DNA from: Xiheibacterium sp038325765
GTDB lineage: Bacteria > Myxococcota_A > Polyangia > Nannocystales > Nannocystaceae
NCBI GenBank assembly: GCA_038325765.1
Contig: JBBQJI010000021.1
Span: forward strand, 1 to 64,000
Direction of reading: 5' to 3'
Length of the DNA: 64,000 nt
Shown here: one piece after another, positions 34,254-44,569 of the stretch
How positions within the stretch are numbered: the first letter of the stretch is position 1
Layout of the letters: each line of letters starts with the position of its first letter
The notes under the pieces: model-generated
Databases searched by the model: none
Told to the model about the DNA's origin: nothing
The model's input: only the letters and a program-made list of their open reading frames with translations
Translations under genes and position numbers: made by a program

Positions 34254-35300
34254 TCACCCACCGCGGACGACGCGGTCGGCCAGCGCGGCGTGCTCGGGAT
34301 AGGGCGGGCCGCTCGGGTCTGCGGGCACCGCGGCGCCGGCGAAGCGATCCTTGAACGCGGCGACACGGGTGAGCGCAGCCTCGAGCTGGGTGTCCTTCGC
34401 GCGCTCGAGCCGCGCGAGCACCTCGGTGACGAAGTCGAAGCGCCGGCACACGAGCAGCGCGTCGATCCCCGCGTCCAGGGCGGCATCGACCATCGCCCGC
34501 GGCTCCCAGTGATCGGCGACCGCCTTCATCTCGAGGTCGTCGGAGAACAGCAGCCCGCCGAAGCCCAGGCGCTCGCGCAGCAGCGCGATCACATCGGGCG
34601 AGAACGTCGCCGGGCGATGGCGATCGATCGCCTCGAACACGACGTGCGCCGTCATGATGCTGGCGACACCGGCAAGGATGGCGGCGGCGAACGGCGGCAG
34701 CTCGACCTCGAAGAGGCGGTCGAGATCGTGGGGCAGCCGCGGCAACGCGAGGTGGCTGTCGGTGTGGGTGTCGCCGTGGCCGGGGAAATGCTTGGCGCAG
34801 CAGGCCACGCGCTGGGCCTGCATCGCCTCGATGAACACGCGCGCGTGGGTGCCGACGCGGCCGGGCTCGCGCGAGAACGATCGATCGCCGATGATCGGAT
34901 TGGCGGGGTTGCTGTCGACGTCGACGACCGGCGCGAAGTCGAGATCGATGCCGCAGTCGGCGAGCTCGACCGCGAGCTTGCGGGCGAACTCGGCGGTCCA
35001 CGCCGTCTCGCCGACATCGCCGAAGCGTCGCATCGGCGGCCACTCGGTCCACGGCGCCCGCAGCCGCTGCACCCGACCGCCCTCCTGATCGATCGCCACC
35101 GACAGCGGTGCGCCCGGCGGCGTCCGCTCGCGCAGCTGCGTGACCAACCGGCGTACCTGCTCGGGCCCTTCGATGTTGCGACCAAAGAGGATCACCCCGC
35201 CGATCCGCCCGGCGGCGACGAGCTCCAGCAGAGGCCGCGGGCACTCGGTGCCGTCGAAGCCCACGAACAGCAACTGGCCCGGCTGCCATCTCGCGCTCAT
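34254..35300 (-). CDS. nagZ: Beta-N-acetylhexosaminidase (GH3)
   Basis: 348 residues, cytoplasmic. It cleaves GlcNAc from anhydromuropeptides in peptidoglycan recycling. GH3 landmarks are GGVILFGRNIEGPEQV, VAIDQEGGRVQRL, DFAPVVDVDSNPANP, the His/Asp loop AKHFPGHGDTHTDSH and the nucleophile region FSDDLEMKAV. The start ATG 35300 has TACCTT ending 6 nt upstream. That -10 region belongs to a long inverted repeat shared with the divergent side. The gene lies about 50 bp upstream of thyA on the same strand, but thyA appears to have its own promoter. Confidence 0.93.
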   Translation of the reverse strand: MSARWQPGQLLFVGFDGTECPRPLLELVAAGRIGGVILFGRNIEGPEQVRRLVTQLRERTPPGAPLSVAIDQEGGRVQRLRAPWTEWPPMRRFGDVGETAWTAEFARKLAVELADCGIDLDFAPVVDVDSNPANPIIGDRSFSREPGRVGTHARVFIEAMQAQRVACCAKHFPGHGDTHTDSHLALPRLPHDLDRLFEVELPPFAAAILAGVASIMTAHVVFEAIDRHRPATFSPDVIALLRERLGFGGLLFSDDLEMKAVADHWEPRAMVDAALDAGIDALLVCRRFDFVTEVLARLERAKDTQLEAALTRVAAFKDRFAGAAVPADPSGPPYPEHAALADRVVRGG

Positions 35301-35410
35301 GCAGCGAAGGTACGTCGGTCCGCGCCGCTTGCCGAATCCCCTGAATTCCAGCCCCTAGCGCCCCCTGCAGCCCTACTGCGCCGATGCGTGGCGCCGACGT
35401 ACCCCGCTGC
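35301..35410. repeat. Inverted repeat in the nagZ divergent promoter
   Basis: GCAGCG-AA-GGTACGTCGG (35301-35318) is matched by CCGACGTACC-C-CGCTGC (35394-35410). That is 16 paired bases with one small bulge and a 75-nt spacer. The left arm carries the nagZ -10 (TACCTT) and touches its start codon. Confidence 0.75.
35307..35312 (-). promoter_or_regulatory. Leaderless -10 element TACCTT of nagZ
   Basis: TACCTT ends 6 nt before ATG 35300, inside the left arm of the inverted repeat. Confidence 0.5.
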
Positions 35411-35517
35411 GATGCCGATGCGCGCACCGGGCGGCCTGCCCACCCGCGGATGCAGCAGGGCCGCCCCCCGGCGGTTGACGCCGCTTGCGGGCCGCGGTTA
35501 CCGTGCGGCGCCTTTCG

Positions 35518-37650
35518 ATGACCGAAACATCCAATCGGCGCTCCCGCGCGCCACTGCGACACGCGGTCATCGGTGTGCTTGCGTTCACGTTGGGCGGGGC
35601 GGTGGCCCTCGTCGGCGATGCTGCGCACGCGCAGCCGGGCCTCGGCGGACCCGGCGGTGGTCTGGGCGGCGGCGGTGGCATGGGCGCGGGCGGTCCGGGA
35701 CCCGTCGGCGGCGGTCCGGGCGGCCGCAAAGAGAAGAAGGAAGGCCCGGCCGAGGCCGCACCCAAGGACAAAGAGGCCCTGCGTCCGATCGAGCCGGTGC
35801 CGGCGCAGCCCCAGCGATTCCGTCGCATCCAGCTGTTCGATCTGGGCGGCTACATGCGGGTGCGCGCCGACTACTTCCACCGGCCGCACCTGGGCCTGCA
35901 GACCTACAACCCCTACGTTCCCGAGCGGCCCAACAAGTTCTTCGCGCCGCCGGCCCAGACCAGCGACATCCTCGACGAGGTGGGCAACACCAACGGCCTG
36001 GGCACGAACACCGCCGACTGCTTCACCCGGCTCACCGACAACGGCGTGTCGGCGACGCGTGCGGGCACCCGGTGTCAGCGTCGCAACGGCTTCTCCAGCG
36101 CGAACATGCGGCTGCGCCTCGAGCCGACCCTGCACATCACCGACACCGTTCGGGTGCACACGCAGATCGACATCCTCGACAACGTCGTGCTCGGCAGCAC
36201 CCCCGACTCGTTCGGCTACGACAACCCGTTCGCGCCGATCGATCTCTACTCCCGGACCCAGCTGCCGCCCGCGTCGGGCGTCAACTCGTTCCAGGACAGC
36301 ATCATGGCCAAGCGCGCGTGGGGCCACATCCGCTTCGGGTGGGGCCTCGATCTTCGCTTCGGTCGCATGCCCTGGCACTGGGGCATGGGCATGGTCGCGA
36401 ACCACGGCAACGGCGTGAAGCGTGGCGACCAGTCAGACATCATCCGCGAGGTCGATCAGGACTACGGCGACTCGGTCGACTCGATCCGCCTCGGCTTCGA
36501 CTTCGGCAAAGACCGTCGCAAGACCCACACCATCGCCATCTCGTGGGACTGGGCCGCCTCCGGTCCGACCACCGCGCAGTTGCTGGGCCCGGCGTGGACC
36601 TCGGGCGGCATCGTCGGCCAGGACTTCTCGGCGGAGCGCTTCGACGACGTCCGCCAGTGGAGCGTGTCGCTCGAGCGTCGCGACGACCCCGACATGCTGC
36701 AGCGAAAGATCTCGCTGGGCACGCCGGTGGTGAACTACGGGTTCATCGGCTGGCTGCGCCACCAGGACGTCGACGCCGCCTACGGCGCGCCGGGCCTCGG
36801 CGACGGCCTGGGCACCAACGCCTCGTACTACGAGGAGGCCAACAACCCCCAGGCGGGCGATGGCGGCAGCTTCAACCTCGGCAACGGCGACTTCGACGAC
36901 GTCGGCCGCACCGGGCTCAACAACTACGCGAGCATGCTCGTGCACCGGCGCGCGCTGGTGTTCACCCCCGATCTCTGGCTGCGGGTGAACTGGCGGACGC
37001 TGCGGATCGAGTTCGAGGCCGCCGGCTCGATCGGCCGCTTCAACCTGCGCAACATCGACGAGGGGCTGAGCGACACCGAGGAGTACCGGGCGCTGACGTC
37101 GGACAACCTGCGCCGGCAGGTGGTCGCGAACTTCGGCTACGCGCTCGAGTTCAAGTACGGGTTCTTCCGCGACCGCTTCCACATCGGCTTCGACCAGGGC
37201 TTCGCCACCGGCGACGACTCGCCGCCGCTGGGCTACAACGGCCAGAGCCCCCTGCTCGAGGGCAACAACGGCACGGTCGGCAATTTCCGCTTCAACCCGG
37301 CCTACAACGTCGACCTGCTGCTGTTCCGCGAGATCCTCGGGACGGTGTCGAACGCGGCCTACATCAAGCCGTGGGCGGCGTTCTACTTCTTCAACCACTT
37401 CTCGGCGCGGGTCGACGTCCAGTACGCGCTCGCGATGCGTCGCCAGGGCACGCTGGGCAACCGCTTCAGCTACGGCGTCGAGATCGATGGCGCGATGCGC
37501 TATCACGACGCCCGCGAGCCGATCTTCGTGCAGCTCCAGTACGGCGTCATGTTCCCGCTGGGCGGCTTCAACCGCGTGCTGGTCAACGGCGGTCGCGAAG
37601 ACGCGCGCGCCGTGCAATCGCTGCAGGCCCAGGCCGGCATCAAGTTCTGA
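35518..37650 (+). CDS. Large secreted beta-rich protein, TIGR04551-like
   Basis: 710 residues. A signal peptide (RHAVIGVLAFTLGGAVALVG, cleavage near AHAQP) is followed by a Gly-rich linker (GGLGGGGGMGAGGPG), a Lys/Glu-rich stretch and a long beta-strand-rich region: FDLGGYMRVRADYFHRPHLG, MRLRLEPTLHITDTVRVHTQ, WGHIRFGWGLDLRFGRMPW, YALEFKYGFFRDRFHIGFDQ. Alternating strands with aromatic ends suggest an outer-membrane barrel. It resembles a myxobacterial family that I recall as TIGR04551; the exact function is unknown. ATG 35518 gives the proper signal, and TACCGT lies 13 nt upstream. Confidence 0.7.
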   Translation: MTETSNRRSRAPLRHAVIGVLAFTLGGAVALVGDAAHAQPGLGGPGGGLGGGGGMGAGGPGPVGGGPGGRKEKKEGPAEAAPKDKEALRPIEPVPAQPQRFRRIQLFDLGGYMRVRADYFHRPHLGLQTYNPYVPERPNKFFAPPAQTSDILDEVGNTNGLGTNTADCFTRLTDNGVSATRAGTRCQRRNGFSSANMRLRLEPTLHITDTVRVHTQIDILDNVVLGSTPDSFGYDNPFAPIDLYSRTQLPPASGVNSFQDSIMAKRAWGHIRFGWGLDLRFGRMPWHWGMGMVANHGNGVKRGDQSDIIREVDQDYGDSVDSIRLGFDFGKDRRKTHTIAISWDWAASGPTTAQLLGPAWTSGGIVGQDFSAERFDDVRQWSVSLERRDDPDMLQRKISLGTPVVNYGFIGWLRHQDVDAAYGAPGLGDGLGTNASYYEEANNPQAGDGGSFNLGNGDFDDVGRTGLNNYASMLVHRRALVFTPDLWLRVNWRTLRIEFEAAGSIGRFNLRNIDEGLSDTEEYRALTSDNLRRQVVANFGYALEFKYGFFRDRFHIGFDQGFATGDDSPPLGYNGQSPLLEGNNGTVGNFRFNPAYNVDLLLFREILGTVSNAAYIKPWAAFYFFNHFSARVDVQYALAMRRQGTLGNRFSYGVEIDGAMRYHDAREPIFVQLQYGVMFPLGGFNRVLVNGGREDARAVQSLQAQAGIKF

Positions 37651-37776
37651 CGGTCGCGGAGCTCGGCCCGAGCGCCGCTCGTCCGGCGTGGCATGCCGCG
37701 GGCGTGACCGCGCCGTAACCCCGTGGTGGCGCACACCCCCATCGCGAAAACCACGCCCCCGCCCTTCGCCCCCTGC

Positions 37777-37782
37777 TAGCGT
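37777..37782 (+). promoter_or_regulatory. Leaderless -10 element TAGCGT
   Basis: CTGCTAGCGT ends 7 nt before GTG 37790 of the PilZ gene. Confidence 0.5.
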
Positions 37783-37789
37783 GGGCGGC

Positions 37790-38158
37790 GTGGCCGACTC
37801 CGTCTCCGATCGCCGCGCCGAGATGCGCTGGCCCGTCGACTTCGACGTCGACTACCGCACCGAGGGGACGTACCTCTTCGCGTCGATCGTCGATCTGTCC
37901 ACCCTCGGCATCTTCATCTGCACTGACGAACCTCGGCCGCAGGGCACGCGTCTACACCTGCGCTTCAGCCCGCCTTCCGAGTTCGGCGCCCCGGCGAAGG
38001 CGCCCTTCGAGCTGGACGGCGAGGTGGTTTGGGTCTGCGAAGAGACCGACCACCGCGGCATGGGCGTGCGGTTTCTGGCCGTCAGGCTCGAGACCCACCA
38101 ACGGCTGCTGGAGCTGGTGCGGGCGATCGCGTACCTCGACGTCGAGACGGGAAATTGA
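37790..38158 (+). CDS. PilZ domain c-di-GMP receptor
   Basis: 122 residues, essentially a single PilZ domain. Both c-di-GMP-binding motifs are present: RxxxR (RAEMR in SDRRAEMRWPVDFDVDY) and DxSxxG (DLSTLG). Further features are GTRLHLRFSPP, FELDGEVVWVCEE and GMGVRF. It should be a small effector that responds to c-di-GMP levels, possibly controlling motility or surface properties, as PilZ proteins do in myxobacteria. GTG 37790 is chosen because TAGCGT ends 7 nt upstream. Confidence 0.9.
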   Translation: MADSVSDRRAEMRWPVDFDVDYRTEGTYLFASIVDLSTLGIFICTDEPRPQGTRLHLRFSPPSEFGAPAKAPFELDGEVVWVCEETDHRGMGVRFLAVRLETHQRLLELVRAIAYLDVETGN

Positions 38159-38355
38159 CGATGCGCTCGAGAAACTCAGCCGCGAGCGTCCGACGACATC
38201 GCGGCCATTCGATCGCCGTCGTCGACTCCACTAAAGCAGCCGCCGCAATTTCGGCACGTTCGTGATCCGGCAGGGATCAGTCCTGCGTCTCGGCTCACTT
38301 CGGACATGGTGACCGGCGCCTCCCCGGGGCAATCGAGCCGTCGCCACGAGGTCTC

Positions 38356-38697
38356 ATGAGTTCCCGTGCGCTCAGCCGCCTAACTGCCCAGCTCGACAGC
38401 GATCCCGACCTGTTGATTCGGTTGAAGAACGAGCCGGTTGGCTTCATGCGCACCCAGGCCGACTTGTTGCCGGCCGACGGCGCCCTCTCGCGCGACCGGT
38501 GGGTCTACCGCATCGTGGTCATCGCGCTGGGCCTGAGCCTGCTCTCCGCCACGCTCCGCGCGATCCTGCTCGCAGCGCTGCGCTCAGACCCAGAGCTCCC
38601 CGACGTGATCATCGCGGTCGTGTCGGGCTGTATCGGGGCGCTGGCTGGCTTGCTGGCACCGTCGCCCGGCAAGGGCGAATCATCCGGCGATGACTGA
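38356..38697 (+). CDS. Hypothetical two-helix membrane protein
   Basis: 113 residues. A soluble N-terminal half (LSRLTAQLDSDPDLLIRLKN) is followed by two transmembrane helices (VYRIVVIALGLSLLSATLRA and VIIAVVSGCIGALAGLLAP) and a short charged tail. No family is recognised. A GAGG sequence about 7 nt before ATG 38356 could be its ribosome-binding site. Confidence 0.6.
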   Translation: MSSRALSRLTAQLDSDPDLLIRLKNEPVGFMRTQADLLPADGALSRDRWVYRIVVIALGLSLLSATLRAILLAALRSDPELPDVIIAVVSGCIGALAGLLAPSPGKGESSGDD

Positions 38698-38779
38698 GCC
38701 TTCACCTCGACGGGGCAACCCAGCCGGCCCCGGCGGCCAATGACGCGCTACCGCGCCGACCGATCACATCTACGGCCAC

Positions 38780-39010
38780 TCACCATCCCAGCAACTCTCG
38801 GCGAGAACGGACCGCCATGCCCACCCACGTCGATGCATTTTTCTTGGTGACGGCTCGGCGCAGGATCGCGACGAGACGATCTTCGATCACAAGGCGATTT
38901 AGGTGATCGCCGATCACCTCGCGCGGCCCGGCATCGCGGCGCACCGCATCGATGATCGCGGGCTCGCGGCTCGCCCGGCGATCCCGCGACGGCGACCAAC
39001 TCGCGCTCAT
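38780..39010 (-). CDS. Doubtful small protein, about 76 aa
   Basis: The segment PAIIDAVRRDAGPREVIGDH and LNRLVIEDRLVAILRRAV reads like a real helical protein, and its codons keep G or C at most third positions. No family, ribosome-binding site or -10 signature supports it. It might be the remnant of a longer gene. Confidence 0.3.
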   Translation of the reverse strand: MSASWSPSRDRRASREPAIIDAVRRDAGPREVIGDHLNRLVIEDRLVAILRRAVTKKNASTWVGMAVRSRRELLGW

Positions 39011-39177
39011 GACGACGTGGGTCGCCGAGCTGCGCCGAGATCGGGCCGGCGTTTCGACCGCCGTGGCGAGCAGCGCGGTCGCCCGGCTCCTGCGTCGTCG
39101 CGGTCGCTGCCGGCCCCTGTGCCCATGCCTGCAACGCATGCCCACACGCGATCGTTGACCCCCGCGGGCCAGCGTGG

Positions 39178-39183
39178 TGCACT
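39178..39183 (+). promoter_or_regulatory. Degenerate leaderless -10 TGCACT
   Basis: TGCACT ends 6 nt before GTG 39190. Confidence 0.3.
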
Positions 39184-39189
39184 GCGGTC

Positions 39190-40125
39190 GTGTCTTGGCT
39201 GCGGTGGCGGGAGTTCAGCGCGGCGTTGTGCCTCGGCAGCGGTTGCTTCACCGAGGGCTCGGACGGGGGGTTCGGCAGCGACGGACCCGGGGCCGACACC
39301 GGCGCCGAGACCTCGGGCGCGTGCAAGCCTGGCACCGAGACCTGCGCGTGCCAGGACGGCGGTCGGTGCGACCCGGGCCTGGTGTGCGCCTCACAACTGT
39401 GCGTCGACTTGGGCGGCGGCCCAGACCCGAGTGCCGCGGACGATGGCGCCGAAGGCACCACCGCGAAGACCACCGACGACGGTGGCGAGACGGTGAGCGA
39501 CACCGCAGTCGACACGGGCACAGGCGAGTCCGGTGCGGTAGGCGAGCCCGGATCGTGTGAGGGCGCCTGCGGTGGCTCGGCACCGGATTTCGACGGCACC
39601 TGCTTCTGCGATCCGGTGTGCGGGACCATGAACGACTGCTGCGACGACTACGTGACCGCGTGCGCCGGCGGCTGTCTGTTCAACGACGACTGCAGCGAGG
39701 CCGAGGTGTGCAGTATCGGCGGAGGCGGCTGCATCGCGGCGTTCGGCGCGACCTACGACGTCGTCGTCGAGCAGTGGGAAGATCACACCCCGACGTGTTG
39801 GGACATCGCCCCCGACTGCTTCGCCGATGTCTACTACCGGGTCTACTACGGCGGGGACCCGGTGTTCACCTCGAGCACCCAAGACAACGCCGTTACGGCG
39901 ACGTGGGCCGACCCGTGGTCCTCGGTCATCGACTCGGACGCGGTGCTGCGGTTCAGCTTTCTCGACGAGGACAACCTGCTCGACGATCAGCTGAACGACG
40001 AGTGCTTCCTCGACGGCGTGGGGTCGTGCGGCCCGGTTCCGTCGTCAGTGTTGCACGCGGGGATCGCGGAGTGGACCCACGACCCCGAGAGCTTCGTGGT
40101 CCGCGTCCGCTTCTTGGCCCAGTGA
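39190..40125 (+). CDS. Cys-rich lipoprotein with CDPGL and somatomedin-B-like modules
   Basis: 311 residues. A short signal ends in the lipobox-like LGSGC. One copy of the six-Cys module follows (CKPGTETCACQDGG then RCDPGLVCASQLCV), then a disordered Ser/Thr/Asp linker and a somatomedin-B-like module (CEGACGGSAPDFDGTC, CFCDPVC, DCCDDYVTAC). The C-terminal 130 residues (YDVVVEQWEDHTPTCWDIAP onward) form a beta-rich domain that I do not recognise. Presumably anchored on the cell surface. Confidence 0.7.
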   Translation: MSWLRWREFSAALCLGSGCFTEGSDGGFGSDGPGADTGAETSGACKPGTETCACQDGGRCDPGLVCASQLCVDLGGGPDPSAADDGAEGTTAKTTDDGGETVSDTAVDTGTGESGAVGEPGSCEGACGGSAPDFDGTCFCDPVCGTMNDCCDDYVTACAGGCLFNDDCSEAEVCSIGGGGCIAAFGATYDVVVEQWEDHTPTCWDIAPDCFADVYYRVYYGGDPVFTSSTQDNAVTATWADPWSSVIDSDAVLRFSFLDEDNLLDDQLNDECFLDGVGSCGPVPSSVLHAGIAEWTHDPESFVVRVRFLAQ

Positions 40126-40132
40126 CACGGCC

Positions 40133-40149
40133 CCGCTCGCCCGGAGCGG
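40133..40149 (+). terminator. Weak hairpin after the lipoprotein gene
   Basis: CCGCTC and GAGCGG form a 6-bp stem with a 5-nt loop, starting 7 nt after the stop. GTTAAAAA follows about 6 nt later. Confidence 0.35.
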
Positions 40150-40269
40150 CTCATCGTTAAAAATCGCGACGCAGCGCTGGGTGACATCGGCACGAACGGC
40201 GCCATGACGCGCGCATATCGCCGACCGACGCCGATCGCATGCCCTCAGTTCCCGCCGAGCTGACGCGCG

Positions 40270-40743
40270 TCAGCCCTCGCGGTGCAGCGGCAGGCGGAAC
40301 CGCAGCCGCGCACCGAGCTCGCGCCCGTGCACGAACCCGACCGCGCCCCCATGGCTCTCGAGCGGCCAGGTCAGCAGCATTGCCAGCTGCTGCGGTCCCG
40401 ACGGCATCAACAACCGTAGCGTCGGGTTGCTCGGCCGCCGCGCCTCGAGCAGATCACCCTCGGCGGAGTCGAGGCGCGCGAGCTCGATCTGCACGCGCGG
40501 GTGATTCCACAGTGCAATCGCAACGGCCTCGTCCTCAGTGAGCCCGTCGTCGAGGCGCAGCTCGGGGGGTAGGCTCGCGGGTTCACTGGCGTTGCGATCC
40601 GTGTCGACGGCGTGGCCGAGGCGAGCTTCGATGGCCGCGGCGGCGTCGCGCCGCCGCGGTGCCGACGCGCAGCTCGCGAGCGCGAGCGCCAGCGGTGAGT
40701 ATCGGGTGAACGCACGAAGCACCGACCGTCGGTCTACGTGCAC
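40270..40743 (-). pseudogene. Chimera: N-terminal TolC-family fragment joined to a histidine-kinase tail
   Basis: 157 codons, GTG start. A signal-like N terminus (RYSPLALALASCASAP) is followed by the start of an outer-membrane efflux (TolC/CusC-type) protein: LTEDEAVAIALWNHPRVQIE and LARLDSAEGDLLEARRPSNP then TLRLLMPSG. After about 130 residues the homology stops. The last 28 residues (SHGGAVGFVHGRELGARLRF, then RLPL) look like the end of a histidine-kinase ATPase domain, where a conserved HGG and a Gly-x-Arg-F-x-LP end occur. I interpret it as a deletion that joined two unrelated genes; the product is probably non-functional. Confidence 0.5.
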
Positions 40744-40924
40744 GAGGGGTCACCGGCAATGCGAAGAGCCCCAAGTGTTAGGTCGCGGTTAGGTCTCGCC
40801 GAGTCGGAGCGGGTGCCGAGACCCACTGCCAGTGCTGCGGGACACGGCGGTGAGCGACGCCAGGACCTCAGCACCAAGAGGAGGACCGCATCCGGGTCGA
40901 GCGGCAGCCGATCCCACGGGCTGC

Positions 40925-41985
40925 TCAGGGGATGAAGTTGATGCAGCCCTCGGCGATTTTGCCCAAGGCATCGTCGAAGAACGTCCCGTAGTCGGCGCTG
41001 CAGACGCTGCCCTCGGCGTGGGTGTCGAACTGGTCGAGGAACTGCTCGAGCCGCGACGATTGTTCGGCGCCCTCGCCATTCGCGGACAGTGCGGCGCAGT
41101 CGTCGAACCGCGGCGAACCGCCGATGAGACCGAGTCCGACGATGTTCGCGGCCTTGCCCTGCTTGGCCTCGACGACGCTGGCGTACCACTGCGCCGGCTC
41201 CCCCAGCGATCCGCCCTGCGGCGCGGGGTTGTCGGTGTGATCGTCCTCCTCGTCCGTGATCATGAGGAAGACCAGCAGCGCGTCGTCGCGCAGGAAGCTG
41301 GCGTTGCACGCCCCCTGGGCGCTCGCCGCCGGGTCGAGGGCACCGAGCAGCGCCCCGACCTGTTGCTCGACCGGATTGCCATCGGTGCCGACGATCGCCG
41401 CGCAGGCGAACTCGTCGGGGAACCCCTCGGCGGCGCCCTCCATGAACGGACCGCCGGTGGAGAACCCACAGGTGCTCGCGGGGTCGACCGCCGACAACGG
41501 CTTGTCGAGGAAGGCTCCGAGCTGGTAGTCGCAGCGCGAGCAGTCGACGTCCTGCGAGGGGCAGCTATCGAGGGGATCGACCGGTCCCAGGGCGGGGTAG
41601 GCGTCGGTGTCGACCACCGCGACGCGGAACGAGCTCACGGCGGGGAGCGCGGTTCGCATCGAGTCGACGAACCCAGGCACGGCCTCGACGAGGTTCTGCT
41701 GCTCGTCGGCCATGGACGACGAGTTGTCGATGACGAACACGAAGTCGATCTTGTCGCAGTTGAACTGGGTGGGTTCAGCGGTGCTCGTGTCGGCCGCTCC
41801 GTCGTCGCTGCTCGACGAGGAGGACTCCGCCGAGGCATTGCTGACGCTGAAGATGCCATCCATCGTATCGGCCGCCGTGCCGTTGGATGCGTCTCCGGGG
41901 ACGTCCGAGCTGCAGGCTGCCGTGCCGGTCAGCGAGAGCGCAGCCGCGAGCCCCATGAGGTGGAGATTCGTCCGTGACGTGAGCA

Positions 41986-41986
<1 letters not shown>
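40925..41986 (-). CDS. von Willebrand A domain lipoprotein
   Basis: 353 residues. The signal peptide has lipobox-like TAACSS and is followed by a Ser/Asp-rich linker. The vWA domain (about 75-350) starts FVFVIDNSSSMADEQQ, which has a complete DxSxS MIDAS motif, and includes FRVAVVDTDAYPAL and LVFLMITDEEDDHTDNP. Paired Cys residues (CPSQDVDCSRCDYQ, CAAIVGTD) suggest disulfides. It overlaps the stop of the upstream MopE/vWA gene (TGATG), so the two are coupled. A metal-dependent adhesion or scaffold role at the surface is inferred. Confidence 0.82.
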
Positions 41987-44226
<2,240 letters not shown>

Positions 44227-44569
44227 GGCTGGGTCCTCGGCTTCGTTCGGCCGTTTTCGAGGCGGTGGAGTTGCGGACCCGGTTCGAACCCTGTCGGTCC
44301 GAGAGTCACCGTTCGTAGGATGTAATAAATGTGATGGAAACTTCAAGTCATTCCTTCGGGCCGGCGGGGCGTTTACGCGCCTATGCTGAGCATCCCCGTC
44401 TGTGGCCCATCGAGGACCTGCGGGTCCCCCGTCGACTGGCGCTGGGCGCGCAGATACGCGCCGAACGCGCACCCGCAGTTCGAGTGGAATGTTCGCTGAA
44501 ATGTCTGTAATCAAGATCGCGCGGGTTGCCCCGCGTTCGAGCACGCCCGAGCCCCCGGAGGGAACGTCC
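44227..44569. other. Divergent promoter region of two large secreted proteins
   Basis: No gene. It holds an unusually AT-rich stretch near 44315-44355 (GTAATAAATGTGATGGAAAC) and both ribosome-binding sites. A GGTTCGAACC palindrome at about 44280 looks like a tRNA T-loop but has no tRNA around it. Confidence 0.5.

Larger units (their letters stand above)
38698..39189. other. Interval with at most one doubtful small gene
   Basis: Apart from the doubtful minus-strand gene at 38780-39010, nothing is recognisable. The plus-strand frames are Arg/Pro-rich. Confidence 0.4.

Noticed and set aside
38748..39629. Minus-strand frame spanning the lipoprotein 5' region
   Set aside because: Ser/Pro-rich shadow that runs antisense to a gene with a clear lipobox and Cys module.
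40832..41977. Long plus-strand frame opposite the vWA lipoprotein
   Set aside because: No homology features; the minus strand has an intact signal peptide and MIDAS motif.
44275..44300. GGTTCGAACC resembling a tRNA T-loop
   Set aside because: No matching stem around it, and no acceptor, D or anticodon arm in the flanking DNA.
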